Below are positions 1 through 9,740 of a DNA stretch of 64,000 nucleotides, piece after piece. The notes below the pieces were generated by a model. That model saw nothing but the letters and a program-made list of their open reading frames with translations, had not been told where the DNA came from and did not search any database. Source of the stretch: Labrys sp. WJW (lineage in GTDB: Bacteria; Pseudomonadota; Alphaproteobacteria; Rhizobiales; Labraceae); NCBI RefSeq assembly GCF_001676615.1, contig NZ_LYXZ01000001.1:1-64000 (forward strand), read 5' to 3'. Positions within the stretch are counted from its first letter, which is position 1; every line of letters starts with the position of its first letter. Made by a program: the position numbers and the translations under genes.

Positions 1-98
1 ATCGAGCCTGATCTGTGAATCAGACTCGATGCTGTAAGTTCTTGTTGTCGCATCTCTTTTGCCGAAAACCGGCACCCACTTTTCGGCGCGATGCTCTA
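1..98 (-). repeat. Dispersed intergenic repeat, copy 1
   Basis: This block is nearly the reverse complement of 40155-40258. Both copies share a core reading GCATCGCGCCGAAAAGTGGG on the opposite strand, a GGTTTTCGGCAAAA-like segment, a GATGCG(A/G)CAACAAG segment and a terminal hairpin built on AGCATCGAG. Similar GCGCCGAAAAGTGG repeats are widespread between genes in Rhizobiales. The right edge supplies the stop codon of the neighbouring metallopeptidase gene (TAG, complement of 96-98), so the insertion may have set the end of that protein. The left edge is cut by the window. Confidence 0.8.
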
Positions 99-1034
99 AG
101 TCCAGGCGTTGAGGTCGCTGACGAGCTGCCTGTCCAGCGACAGACTTTCCAGGCCGCTGGAAAGCAGGATACCGCCGCGGTTGTGGTGTCCGCTTCCGCC
201 CAGATTGCGCTTATGGTGCAGGAAGTGGCCGACTTCGTGCGCCATCACGCCGATGAAAGCCTCGCCATAATCGAACACCCCCGGATTTCCCTGGTCGACG
301 ACCACGCAGACCTGCTCGTCGGGCAGGAATTGCCCGGCCGCTTCGCTGGCCATGGCATCGTAGTCGCCGACGAGAAAGCAGGTGAGATCGGCGCCGCTCT
401 GCTTGCGCGGCACGATGTCCTGGCGGAAGACATCCCGCATGATCTTCGGCCCCAGGGCCTTTTCCACCGTGATCCAGTCGGCGCCGGCCGGGGTGAAGAA
501 GATGTTGGTCTGGGCCCCGAAAATCCAGTTCAGGCGGGTGAGGAACCAGGACGCGTCGTCGGGCTTGAATTTCGTGGCGTTGACAACCTGGCCCGCCTGG
601 TCGAAATGCCTGAGGAACTTGAAGGCGATCGAGTAGCTCTTGCGCGGCATGATGGCGACATCGAGCTTGATGACCGTGCCACCGCGCGTGCCGGTGAGCG
701 GGGGAATGCCGGTCCCTCTGGCCTGGACCTTGAGGGCGCGTGCCCCGGCCTGCGGCCGTATGGTGCCATAGAGCGCGGTGCGCAGGCGTAGCAGCTGGTC
801 GTCCCGCTCCTGGCTTTTCTGCGCACCGTAGCGCACATCGATATAGTCCTGGGCAACACTTTCGACCTGCTCGAGCTTGACGTCGTCGACCTGCAGCCGG
901 GCATGATCATAGGCCAGGTGCACGCCCTTGGCATCCCGCAGGCAGACCAGGTTGAAGCCGCCCTCCGGGACCACCAAGAAGTTTTGAGCGGCAAACACAC
1001 CGGAATATTGCAGGAACTGCACGAAGCTCGCCAT
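96..1034 (-). CDS. Putative HEXXH zinc metallopeptidase
   Basis: The product has 312 residues and a HEVGH zinc-binding motif at about residues 266-270, followed by HH at 273-274 and another HH near 283-284. The preceding segment (DQGNPGVFDYGEAFIGVMA) resembles the helix entry of reprolysin-like or metzincin peptidases. No clear glycine-spaced third ligand or Met-turn is seen, so the subfamily is uncertain. No signal peptide is obvious. The ATG at 1034 has a GGGGAA ribosome site just upstream. The final codons lie at the edge of a dispersed repeat, so the C-terminus may be shortened. The gene stands alone, downstream of the autotransporter on the same strand. Substrate and location are unknown. 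Confidence 0.6.
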   Translation of the reverse strand: MASFVQFLQYSGVFAAQNFLVVPEGGFNLVCLRDAKGVHLAYDHARLQVDDVKLEQVESVAQDYIDVRYGAQKSQERDDQLLRLRTALYGTIRPQAGARALKVQARGTGIPPLTGTRGGTVIKLDVAIMPRKSYSIAFKFLRHFDQAGQVVNATKFKPDDASWFLTRLNWIFGAQTNIFFTPAGADWITVEKALGPKIMRDVFRQDIVPRKQSGADLTCFLVGDYDAMASEAAGQFLPDEQVCVVVDQGNPGVFDYGEAFIGVMAHEVGHFLHHKRNLGGSGHHNRGGILLSSGLESLSLDRQLVSDLNAWT

Positions 1035-1160
1035 GACGTTCCCCAGCCTCGATCCGCGATGATGCCGCGCCCGACCCGACTATGAGCCGTCATTACTGTC
1101 GGGGCTGGTGAATAATATACCGGAAATCAGCTTTGCGAGGCAATCGACAGGCGCCGGACG

Positions 1161-4100
1161 TCAAAACCTCCAGTTGAAATTCGCCTTGAAGGCATGCTGC
1201 TGGGCTGAGGCGGCGAGCTGCCCGTCATAGGACAGACCGAGGGTTGCGGTGCGCGAGAGCGCCACGTCGATGCCGGCTTCCACCACCGCTGCATCCCGGG
1301 CGATCGGCACGGCCGCCACAGTGAAGGCGTTGCCGACGGAAAAGGCCTGGGTCGAGAGCGGCGTGGTGGTACCGAAGGCGTGGCGCCAACCGAGCGAGCC
1401 GCGCAGCGTGGCGGTGGTGCCACCGACATCGACATTCGTCGAGGCCCTCAAGCCGAGGGTCGAGAAATAGGTATCGGTGGCCTGGCCGTCGGCATGGAGC
1501 GCTGCCGCACCGCCCTGCTCGGTGAAGGAGCCCGTGTCGAGGCTGACATAAGCGAGATTGGCGAAAGGCTCCAGCGACGCATAGGATGTATCCACCCGAT
1601 AACCAAGATCGCCGAAGGCCTGGAAGGTGCCGGCGCGATAATCGCCCTTCAGGCTGTCGATGAGGCCGGGAATGATAACCGAGCGGCTGGTGTCGATGTC
1701 GTGCCAGCTATAGGCAAGGCCAGTGCGCAGGCCGAGCCGGCCGCCTGGCACGCTCCAGCTCGTGCCGCTATAGAGGCCAAAATGGTAATTGTCGCTGGTG
1801 CCGGAAGAGGCACGATCCCGGGCCTTGAAGTCGCTGCGGCTGTAGCCGGCGAGCACACCGAAGCGCCAGGTCTCGAAAACCGGCATGTCGGCGCCGACGA
1901 GGAAGCCGCGGGTCGAGGTCGAGAGCTTGGCGGCATTGCCGTCGCTGTCGATCCGGCCCCAGGCGCCGAAGCCCTGGCCCCAGACGGCAAGCCGATCGGC
2001 GGTGGGCGAAGCCGCCTGCGGACCGCCCACGCCATAGACGGTGACTGGCAAGGACGAAGCGCCGACATCGCCGAAGGCGGCGCGGATACGGCCGGTGGCA
2101 GCATCGCGAATGAAGCGGCTGTCCTCGATCAGCGCGCTCTTGGCGGAAGCATGGATCTCACCGGAGAGCTGGTCGAAAGCCGCGCGGATCAGCGCCTTGT
2201 CGTCGGGCAGGAGGGCGATCGCGTCGTAGACCGGATGGCCTGCAGCCAGCCCGATGCTCTCGATGCCGCCGGCCGTCGCCCGCTGGTTGCGGGTCTGGCC
2301 GACGCTGCTGAAGTCGATGAAATTGCGCTTGAGGTTGAGATCGACGGTGCCCGCCCCATAGTCATAGGCGAGCTCCGGGGTCAGGAAGGCGAAATCGGTC
2401 GTGACGCTGTCGAAGCTGCCCGACAAGGTGCCGTCGGCGGACAGGATCGTGTAGCTTGAGCGCAGCTTGTAGGCACCGTCAGCGCCGATATGGGCGACGG
2501 AGCCCCCTTTCAGCGTGGCATCGCCGGTGACATGGACGAGATCGGCATCAGTGCCGGCGGGATCGACCTCCACGGCAAGATGCGAGCCCGCGTCGAAGAC
2601 GAGATTGCCGTTGACGGTGAAGGTACCGATGGAGTTGCCCGGCGCGAGCGTGCCGCCGGAAGCGATGGTGATGACGGAACCGACGCCGGAACCGACAGTA
2701 CCGTGGCCGCCGAGCAAGGCGCCATCCTCGACGTTGAGCGAACCGCCGAGCACGGCACTGGCATGGCCGGCGTCAGAGCCGACGATCAGCGCGCCGGCGG
2801 TGACGTCCGTCGTCCCGGCGAAGGCCGAGCTGTCGCCGTCATAGAGGAGCGTGCCCGAGCCGGCCTTGATGAATTTTCCGGTCCCCAGGAGGGAGCCGCC
2901 ATAGAAGGCATTCGTCGCCTGGTCGAAGGTGAGGGATGCGCCGGTGGCGATCTGCGCCCTGCCGCCGAAGCATTCGGCGGCGCTGGTGAGGTTGCCGGCC
3001 TCAATCCCCCAGTCGAGACTGGAAATGCCAGTGAGGGTGAGGCTGCCAGTCCCACGCTTACCCATGACACCGGAAGCCCCATCGAGGCCGACGATATCGC
3101 CGGCAAAGCTGGCATCAATGGCCTGGTCGAACAAGACGATCCCCGCGTTGCCGATATTGCCCGAGATCGAGGCGGCATTGCCGATCAGGCCGCCCTCGCG
3201 CACCAGGGTGTTGCCATAGGCATTGCCGGCATTGTCGAGGCGCAGGATCCCGCCTCCGGTCTTGAGCAGGTCGCCTGGCCCGGAGACGGCACCGGCCAGG
3301 CCCAGGACGGTGTGGCCGCCGACATTGAACTCGCCGGCCTGCGCCAGCGTGATGGCGCGAGCCATGTCGAAGGTCTGCGTCGTCGCCAGCTTGCCACCGT
3401 TGAAAATCAGGCCGCCGGAAGTCGCGCCGAGATTGGCGTCGGCCGAGATCTGCAGCGTACCGTTTCCGATCTCGGTGCCGCCCGTGTAGGTGTTGGTGCC
3501 GGCCAGGATGGTCGTACCGCTGCCGGCCTGCCAGAGCCCGCCCGAACCGGAGATCACGCCGGACAAGGTCAAGGTGTTGGAACGATTGATGGCAAGCAGG
3601 CCGTCATTGGCGATATCGCCGAGAACCGAGCCGGTGGTGCCTCCATTGCCGAGTTGCAGCGTGCCGCCCTCGATCCGGGTCCCGCCGCTGTAGCTGTTGT
3701 CGGCCTCGAGGATCAGTCGGCCATAATCGGTCTTTACCAGCTTGTTGGAGCCGGTGAGCTGGGAGGCGATGGTCGCCGTCATGGCACTCGCCGGATTGCC
3801 GTCGCCGACGCGGATGATGCTCTCGCCCGGGGGCGCCGCGAGGGCGATGGCATCGCCCTCGATACGATAGCCGTCCACGGCGAAATTCATGCCGGCGGAT
3901 GCGATCGCGCCGGCGCTGGCGTCGACGCGGATAGTGCCGGCCGTGCCCTGGAAGACCGCAAAGGTCGGGTTGGGCTGATAGGGGCCATTGATCGAGCCGT
4001 CCTTGTCGGTCCAGTTGCGCCCGTCGGCGCGCCAGACGCCGCCGCCACCGTCCACGGCGCCATTGTCGCGCTGGCCGGCATTCTCGCCGTCCCAGAAACC

Positions 4101-6917
4101 AAGCGCCATACCGGCGGTGGAGATGAGGTTGACCTGACCGGCGACCGAGGTCTGGATGGTCAGGTTGTCCGGGACGACACCGACCGGCAACGTGCCGATC
4201 TCCAGTCCATTATCGGTCAAGCTGCCGCCGTAACCGATGAAGGTGTAGACGCCGGGGCCGAAGCCGCCCTGGTCGGTGACGTTGAGCGTGCCGTCGAGCG
4301 TGAGGTTGCCGCCGACCTGGAAGAGCGGTGTCGCCGAGGCCGAACCCAGGGCAACATTGACGTTCGTGCTGGAGGCGAGGTCGAGATTGCCGTCGACGGT
4401 CAGAGTCTTGCCGGCCGCCCCCGTCAGAACGCCGCCGGAGAAAACGAGATCGCCTTCGATCGTGCCCCCGCCGGTCACCGTACCAGAGCCGTACACATCG
4501 ACCCGACCGCCGAGCACGCCGTCCACGGTGAGGGTCCCGCCCGTGACTGAAGTGGCCGCGCCGAGCTGGCCGGCGATCACGAGATTGCCGCCGACAACAC
4601 TGGCGCGGCCTGTGAAAGCGCTGCTGTCGCCCGTCAGCCGCGTCGTGCCCTGGCCGCGCTGCAGGATCCCGCCGCTGCCCGACAGGGTGCCATCCAAGGT
4701 CAGGTTGTCGGATCGATTGAGAATGAGAGCGCCGTTGACCGCCACATTCCCGACGATCGAGCCACCCGTGCCGCCATTGCCGAGCTGGAGACTCGTGCCG
4801 ACGGCGATCGTCGTACCGCCTGTGTAGGTGTTGGCACCGGTAAGGATCTGGATACCCTCCCCCTGCACGACGAGGCCGCCCTGGCCGTTGATCCCGCCGC
4901 CGAAATCGACCGATGTGGCGGTGTTCAGGATCAGGGAGTTGCTACCCAGGGATACCGCGGTGCCGGAGACACCTGCGAGCGCGCCGATGGCCTGATCACC
5001 AGATCCAAGGCTGATATCAAAGGCCGCGCCAGGGCCCGACAGTGTCACGGCGCCATTGGCAGCCAGCCTGCCCGCGCCCGTAAGGGCCAGGGTACCTCCG
5101 GCTACGGTGGTGCCGCCGCCATAGGTGTTCTGCCCGGACAGGGTCAGTGTGCCCGCCCCCTGCTTCACGAGCCCCCCGGTACCGGTGATGGCCCCTCCAT
5201 AGGTCGTGTTGAAGGCAGTGCTCGAGGTCAATGTGTTCGAGCCGAGCATAATCGTGGTGCCCGCATCACCGGCGAAGGCGCCGATGGTCTGGTTGCCGCC
5301 CGAAGCGCTGATATCGAACCTGGCGCCCGCACCGGTGATGAACACATCGCCATTCACCGCGAGGCTGCCTCCAGCGCCAAGGGCCAGCGTGCCTTTCTCG
5401 ATGGTGGTCCCGCCGCTATAGGTATTCGCGCCGGTCAGGATGGTGGTGCCGGTGCCCCTCTGCACGAGCGCCCCGCTACCCGAGACGACACCGGACAGCG
5501 TCGAGGTGTCAGAACGATTGACGACCAATAGGCCGTTGTCCGTCACGTTCCCCACGATCGAGCCCGAGGTGCCGCCGGCGCCGAGCTGCAATGTCCCGGC
5601 AGAGATGCTGGTGCCGCCCGTATAGCTGTTGTCGCCTGACAGCACGACCGTGCCGCCGCCTGTAGCCGTGACCTGCCCCGCGCCGGATATCACGCCTGAA
5701 ATCGAAAGATCGCCGTCGGTCGTGTCGAACGTCACCGAGGAGCCGGTGCCGAGTGTGATCGCATTGCTCACCACCGGCACACCGGCCTCCTGTGCGGCTA
5801 TTGTCGCAGCAGCGTTGGTGATCAGCTGGACGTCGCCCACCAGCATCGAGGTGGACCACAGTTTCAGCGTATTGCCGGTCCCGCCGAAGCGAATGGAGGC
5901 ACCATGGGTCAGGCCATTGGCCTCGAGCCCGCCACTGATCTTCCCATGATTTTGGATGGTGCTGTTGCCGTTGGTCATCACACCGATGCCGGCTTCGGCG
6001 CCATTGGCAGCCCCACCGACAATATCCGCCCAATTGATCAGGTTGACGCCGCTGCCGACCAGGTTGACCCCGGCGCCACTGTTGCCTCCGATCGATCCGC
6101 CCGTGCCGCTTCCGCCAACGCCCCCGACGATCGTTCCCAGGTTGGCGATGTTCGTACCGTTGCCGAAAACCAGCAGCCCGTCGCCACCGCCACCGCCGCC
6201 GCCCGGGTTTCCGCCGCCACCACCACTGCCGCCATTACCTCCCTGGATCAGGCCCTGGCTGCCGATGACGGTATTCGGCTGAATGGAGACCACGCCCGCG
6301 CCACCACCGCCGCCGCCACCGCCATTGCTTGCCGAGCCCGACGTTCCGGAACCGCCTGTGCCGCCATTGCCGCCCTGGAGAGCCCCGGTGCCGGTGACGC
6401 TGAGATTCGTTCCGTTGATATAGTTGCCGCCGCCGCCGCCGCCGCCGGATGAAAAATTGAACCCATCCGATCCGGGCAGGCCGTCGTCGGCCTTGACAGG
6501 TGTAGCCACAACCACGCCACCAATGACCTGGCGCCCGCCGCCGGTGCCTCCCGCGCCGTCCCCTGCCCCTCCGGTCCCGCCCTCGCCAGTATCCCCAGGA
6601 GTGCCGGGGATTTGCACCGTGGCGCCGTCAGGCTCGAAGGCGGTGCCATTGCCGCCACCGCCATTGCCGGCCCCGCCGATGCCGCCGCGGTCGTAGCCTG
6701 CACCGCCGGCGGCGTCGCAGGCGGTGGAATCGATCGTACAGGCTCCGGCCCAGGCGGGGGCCGCCAGGCTGGTCACACCGAGCATCATTGCGAGAGGAGA
6801 AACCGTGGCCAGCGCCCATCGACGGCGCCTTTTCAACCTCGTCCGGGAATAGCCGCCACGCCGGCCGCCAGACTGCTTTGCGGCGGAACTGGCCGCCGCA
6901 CCTTCCCATGTCGTCAC
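1161..6917 (-). CDS. Giant Gly-rich autotransporter (type V secretion) adhesin-like protein
   Basis: This 1918-residue protein begins with an extended, very basic signal peptide (residues 1-57, ending APAWA). A Gly/Asn-rich low-complexity passenger spans about residues 65-310. It is followed by many autotransporter-associated repeats of the form LSGxNTYxGGTxIxxGTLxLG (about 420-1560), which predict a long beta-helix. The last 270 or so residues form a type Va beta-barrel with alternating aromatics and a C-terminal FNWRF signature. The start is GTG at 6917 with GGGGG 8-12 nt upstream; no in-frame ATG precedes the signal peptide. The role is probably adhesion or autoaggregation, with the passenger displayed on or released from the outer membrane. 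The divergent LuxR-type gene at 7184 may regulate it; the 266 bp between them hold only a weak TACCC-GAA-GGGGTA hairpin at 7056-7069. Confidence 0.93.
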   Translation of the reverse strand: MTTWEGAAASSAAKQSGGRRGGYSRTRLKRRRRWALATVSPLAMMLGVTSLAAPAWAGACTIDSTACDAAGGAGYDRGGIGGAGNGGGGNGTAFEPDGATVQIPGTPGDTGEGGTGGAGDGAGGTGGGRQVIGGVVVATPVKADDGLPGSDGFNFSSGGGGGGGNYINGTNLSVTGTGALQGGNGGTGGSGTSGSASNGGGGGGGGAGVVSIQPNTVIGSQGLIQGGNGGSGGGGGNPGGGGGGGDGLLVFGNGTNIANLGTIVGGVGGSGTGGSIGGNSGAGVNLVGSGVNLINWADIVGGAANGAEAGIGVMTNGNSTIQNHGKISGGLEANGLTHGASIRFGGTGNTLKLWSTSMLVGDVQLITNAAATIAAQEAGVPVVSNAITLGTGSSVTFDTTDGDLSISGVISGAGQVTATGGGTVVLSGDNSYTGGTSISAGTLQLGAGGTSGSIVGNVTDNGLLVVNRSDTSTLSGVVSGSGALVQRGTGTTILTGANTYSGGTTIEKGTLALGAGGSLAVNGDVFITGAGARFDISASGGNQTIGAFAGDAGTTIMLGSNTLTSSTAFNTTYGGAITGTGGLVKQGAGTLTLSGQNTYGGGTTVAGGTLALTGAGRLAANGAVTLSGPGAAFDISLGSGDQAIGALAGVSGTAVSLGSNSLILNTATSVDFGGGINGQGGLVVQGEGIQILTGANTYTGGTTIAVGTSLQLGNGGTGGSIVGNVAVNGALILNRSDNLTLDGTLSGSGGILQRGQGTTRLTGDSSAFTGRASVVGGNLVIAGQLGAATSVTGGTLTVDGVLGGRVDVYGSGTVTGGGTIEGDLVFSGGVLTGAAGKTLTVDGNLDLASSTNVNVALGSASATPLFQVGGNLTLDGTLNVTDQGGFGPGVYTFIGYGGSLTDNGLEIGTLPVGVVPDNLTIQTSVAGQVNLISTAGMALGFWDGENAGQRDNGAVDGGGGVWRADGRNWTDKDGSINGPYQPNPTFAVFQGTAGTIRVDASAGAIASAGMNFAVDGYRIEGDAIALAAPPGESIIRVGDGNPASAMTATIASQLTGSNKLVKTDYGRLILEADNSYSGGTRIEGGTLQLGNGGTTGSVLGDIANDGLLAINRSNTLTLSGVISGSGGLWQAGSGTTILAGTNTYTGGTEIGNGTLQISADANLGATSGGLIFNGGKLATTQTFDMARAITLAQAGEFNVGGHTVLGLAGAVSGPGDLLKTGGGILRLDNAGNAYGNTLVREGGLIGNAASISGNIGNAGIVLFDQAIDASFAGDIVGLDGASGVMGKRGTGSLTLTGISSLDWGIEAGNLTSAAECFGGRAQIATGASLTFDQATNAFYGGSLLGTGKFIKAGSGTLLYDGDSSAFAGTTDVTAGALIVGSDAGHASAVLGGSLNVEDGALLGGHGTVGSGVGSVITIASGGTLAPGNSIGTFTVNGNLVFDAGSHLAVEVDPAGTDADLVHVTGDATLKGGSVAHIGADGAYKLRSSYTILSADGTLSGSFDSVTTDFAFLTPELAYDYGAGTVDLNLKRNFIDFSSVGQTRNQRATAGGIESIGLAAGHPVYDAIALLPDDKALIRAAFDQLSGEIHASAKSALIEDSRFIRDAATGRIRAAFGDVGASSLPVTVYGVGGPQAASPTADRLAVWGQGFGAWGRIDSDGNAAKLSTSTRGFLVGADMPVFETWRFGVLAGYSRSDFKARDRASSGTSDNYHFGLYSGTSWSVPGGRLGLRTGLAYSWHDIDTSRSVIIPGLIDSLKGDYRAGTFQAFGDLGYRVDTSYASLEPFANLAYVSLDTGSFTEQGGAAALHADGQATDTYFSTLGLRASTNVDVGGTTATLRGSLGWRHAFGTTTPLSTQAFSVGNAFTVAAVPIARDAAVVEAGIDVALSRTATLGLSYDGQLAASAQQHAFKANFNWRF

Positions 6918-7183
6918 CGTAATGCCCCCGGCGGCCGTCGACAGAATATCGAAGGGTCAGGACCGATCACGGCAACGCCGGCCACTGACGAATCCAACGC
7001 GCTGCGCCACGGTGGATAGAACAGCAACATTCACAATAAATCTTCATCTGACTATTACCCGAAGGGGTATGATTGTGCTGATATGGGTGTCGATCGTGGA
7101 GCGTTACTGCGGCAGGTAGGTTCTGCAATCGGTGAAACGACGCAAAAACTGAAATCGCACCCCAGATTTTTCCGCAGGATCCC

Positions 7184-8044
7184 ATGGACAGGGACAGCAA
7201 ACTCGATACCGAGATCATTCGCCTTTACGAAGCGGAGCCGGATCTGCAGACGCTTCCCGCTCTACTATTCGCCGCCATCGGCCGCCTGGTCGATGCGGAA
7301 GTGGTAAGCTTCACGGAATTTCACCATCCCAGCCGTGACTTTCGCGCCCTGGTATCCGTCGGCGACGATCCCGGCCGGCGGGCCAACGCCATGCAGGCCT
7401 TCGCGCGGCATATGCACTCTCATCCGTTCTGGCAGCATGATCCGTCCTTCTATGGCGATAAGGCCCTGCGCGAATCGGACTTCTTCAGCGATGAGGAATT
7501 CATCGAACTCCCGATCGCGAAGGAAGCGTTCCTGCCGTCCGGAGCCCGCCGGATGATCGGGATCGTGATGGAACACTCAGGCTATGCCGTTTCGATCGTC
7601 GGCCATCGCATCGTGGGTCGGCCGGCCTTCAGCGATGACGATCGTGATCGGCTGCAGGCATTCCGCGCCCATATCCTGCGATGCTACCGCCAGGCCCAGG
7701 AACGCACCCTGGCCAAGCTCACGCCGGCCCACCGGCTGCGATTGGCATTTCCCACACTGACGCCGCGCCAGGTCGAGGTGGCATCCTGGATCGCCCAGGG
7801 CAAGTCGAACCAGGAAATCGCCGGTATTCTCAAGATCGGGCTCGACGCCATCAAGGCCCATGTCAAGGCGATCAATTTGAAAGTCGATTCCGACAGCCGG
7901 CGCGCGGCGATCGTGATCGCCCATACCACGCCTCCCTTCGCAAAACTGCCGCCGCTGTGGAAGCTCGACCTGGAAAGCTGGAGCGGCGGCGGTGAAGCCA
8001 GGCAGATCCGCTTGCCGGAACGCCTGCCTTCCGGAGGAATGTGA
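7184..8044 (+). CDS. LuxR-family HTH transcriptional regulator
   Basis: The product is 286 residues long. The C-terminal LuxR-type helix-turn-helix is clear at about residues 185-245 (LTPRQVEVASWIAQGKSNQEIAGILKI). The N-terminal part (about 15-165) looks like a GAF-like sensor but lacks the acyl-homoserine-lactone pocket pattern of classical LuxR proteins, so the ligand is unknown. The ATG at 7184 follows AGGA at a spacing of about 5 nt. It is transcribed divergently from the autotransporter, and control of that adhesin is a plausible but unproven role. Confidence 0.85.
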   Translation: MDRDSKLDTEIIRLYEAEPDLQTLPALLFAAIGRLVDAEVVSFTEFHHPSRDFRALVSVGDDPGRRANAMQAFARHMHSHPFWQHDPSFYGDKALRESDFFSDEEFIELPIAKEAFLPSGARRMIGIVMEHSGYAVSIVGHRIVGRPAFSDDDRDRLQAFRAHILRCYRQAQERTLAKLTPAHRLRLAFPTLTPRQVEVASWIAQGKSNQEIAGILKIGLDAIKAHVKAINLKVDSDSRRAAIVIAHTTPPFAKLPPLWKLDLESWSGGGEARQIRLPERLPSGGM

Positions 8045-8217
8045 AGGCCCCCTTCGACCGGACCATTCCTCGATGGAATCCCCGCGAGGCTTTGGCTGAT
8101 GGAGGCAGGAGCCAAAAAAATCTGCGCCCCTCTGTCGGACGGGCGGAACGGTGTTCGTCCTCGGAGCATGGCAAATGCCTTCGACCATGACTTCCCGCTC
8201 TCTCAGTCAAGAGGACA

Positions 8218-8667
8218 ATGACCATGCCCAGCACCATCCGCCTGCACCGCGTTGTCGCCACCAGCCCAGAGAAGGTCTACCGGGCCTTCCTCGAAGCGGA
8301 TGCCCTCGCAAAATGGCTGCCGCCGAACGGCTTCACCTGCACGGTGCATCATTCCGAGCCGACCGTCGGCGGTACGTTCAAGATGTCGTTTCGCAACTTC
8401 ACCACAGGGCATAGCCATTCGTTCGGCGGCGAATATCTCGAGCTCGTGCCGGGCGAGCGGCTGCGCTACACGGACAAGTTCGACGACCCCAACCTGGCAG
8501 GCGAGATCGTGGTGACGGTAGCGCTGAAGAAGGTATCCTGCGGCACTGAACTCAACATCGAACAGGCTGGCATTCCCGACCTCATCCCGCCCGAGGCCTG
8601 CTATCTCGGCTGGCAGGACTCGCTGCGCAACCTGGCGCGGCTGGTCGAGCCCGAGATCAATCAATAG
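8218..8667 (+). CDS. SRPBCC/AHSA1-family protein
   Basis: The product has 149 residues with the START/SRPBCC pattern: an N-terminal strand (IRLHRVVATSPEKVYRAF), an ADALAKWLPP segment, a GGTFKMSF strand, GGEYLELVPGERL and a final helix (GWQDSLRNLARLVEPE). This fold makes small hydrophobic-ligand cavities and is common in stress-related or ligand-binding proteins of unknown substrate. An AAGAGGA ribosome site precedes the ATG at 8218. A second in-frame ATG lies two codons downstream. It is separated by 216 bp from the epimerase-like gene, so a joint role is not established. Confidence 0.85.
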   Translation: MTMPSTIRLHRVVATSPEKVYRAFLEADALAKWLPPNGFTCTVHHSEPTVGGTFKMSFRNFTTGHSHSFGGEYLELVPGERLRYTDKFDDPNLAGEIVVTVALKKVSCGTELNIEQAGIPDLIPPEACYLGWQDSLRNLARLVEPEINQ

Positions 8668-8883
8668 TTTCGTCCCAAGTGGCCGGGCACCCGGCATTGT
8701 GTGCCCTGGTCGTATTTCATGCTTGAAGAGGTCGCTCCGGCAAAGGCGGCCTCTTGCTCTGTCTTTCGCAGGCAATTGCTGGAAGACCTGTCGACCCGGT
8801 TGCCTGGCGCCTGGAATCGACCCAATCTCGGCAGCGACGCGGCGCACTCTGTACAGCCCGTCGAACAGCCTCCCGAGCCAGCC

Positions 8884-9702
8884 ATGTCACTCCACTTCCA
8901 GAAAATGCATGCCAATGGCGACGACTTCGTCATCGTCGATCTGCGCGGCCAGGCAAATATCATCGACCGCGATATCGCCAGGCGTCTGGGAGACCGTAAT
9001 CGCGGCATCGGCTTCAATCAGCTCGCGGTCATGACCGATTGCGAGGACGCCGCAGCCCGCCTGACCTTCTGGAACCCGGATGGCTCGACGCTCGACGCCT
9101 GCGGCAGCGCTACGCGCGGCGTGGCCTGGATGATATTCGAAGAAACCAAGTCCGCCTCCACGATTCTGAGGACAAATCGCGGGCTGCTGGCCTGCACGAG
9201 GGAACCGAACGGCCTGATATCCGTCGACATGGGCGCGCCGCTCATCGACTGGCCGGACGTGCCGATCGCCGAGGCGCTGGATACGCTGAAGCTACCACTG
9301 CCCGGCGAACCCGCAGCCTGCAGCATGGGCAATCCGCACTGTACCTTCTTCGTCGAGGATGTCGAAGCCATCGATGTGGCGAGGCTCGGGCCGCGGATCG
9401 AGGCGCATCCGCTGTTCCCTGCCGGAACCAACGTGCATTTCGTCGAGATCATCAGCCCGACACGCATCCGCCTGCGCATCTGGGAGCGCGGCGGCGGCAT
9501 TCCGCTTGGCTCGGGATCCTGCGCATGCGGCGCGGCCGTCAATGGCATGCGCCGCGGCCTGCTGGCGGCCTCCGTTGAGGTCGAATGCGACGGAGGGACG
9601 TTCACGGTCCGCTGGAACGGTGCGGGAGGCGTCCTACTGAAAGGGCCGGTCGAGCCGAGTTTCAGCGGGGCCTGGTCCGGCTCGGTGACGGGGGCTGCCT
9701 GA
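8884..9702 (+). CDS. Diaminopimelate-epimerase-like protein lacking the second catalytic Cys
   Basis: The 272-residue protein has the DapF layout: N-terminal FQKMHANGDDFVIVD, a first-half active-site loop NPDGSTLDACGSATRG, GNPH, GTNVHFVE, and the second loop ERGGGIPLGSGSCACGAAV. Canonical DapF has MHGLGNDF and ERGxGxTxACGTGA. Here the first catalytic Cys is kept but the second position is Ser (GSGSCA in place of ACGTGA), and the Asn of GND is Asp. Other substrate residues (Asn of NPDG, Asn of GNPH, Glu-Arg of ERG) remain. It may be a paralogue with another substrate or a non-epimerising reaction. The start at 8884 fits the family; a GTG at 8701 would add 61 unrelated residues. Confidence 0.75.
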   Translation: MSLHFQKMHANGDDFVIVDLRGQANIIDRDIARRLGDRNRGIGFNQLAVMTDCEDAAARLTFWNPDGSTLDACGSATRGVAWMIFEETKSASTILRTNRGLLACTREPNGLISVDMGAPLIDWPDVPIAEALDTLKLPLPGEPAACSMGNPHCTFFVEDVEAIDVARLGPRIEAHPLFPAGTNVHFVEIISPTRIRLRIWERGGGIPLGSGSCACGAAVNGMRRGLLAASVEVECDGGTFTVRWNGAGGVLLKGPVEPSFSGAWSGSVTGAA

Positions 9703-9740
9703 TTCCACTGGGGGAGACTGACCGCCGGACCTGCCTCCCG

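Noticed and set aside
2490..4550. 686-codon open frame on the plus strand
   Set aside because: It is antisense to the autotransporter repeats. The Gly/Thr-rich repeats in GC-rich DNA keep the opposite frame open, and the predicted protein is an Ala/Gly/Asp-rich sequence without family features.
8701..8883. GTG-initiated extension of the DapF-like protein
   Set aside because: The added 61 residues do not resemble any DapF, and the family N-terminus starts at 8884.
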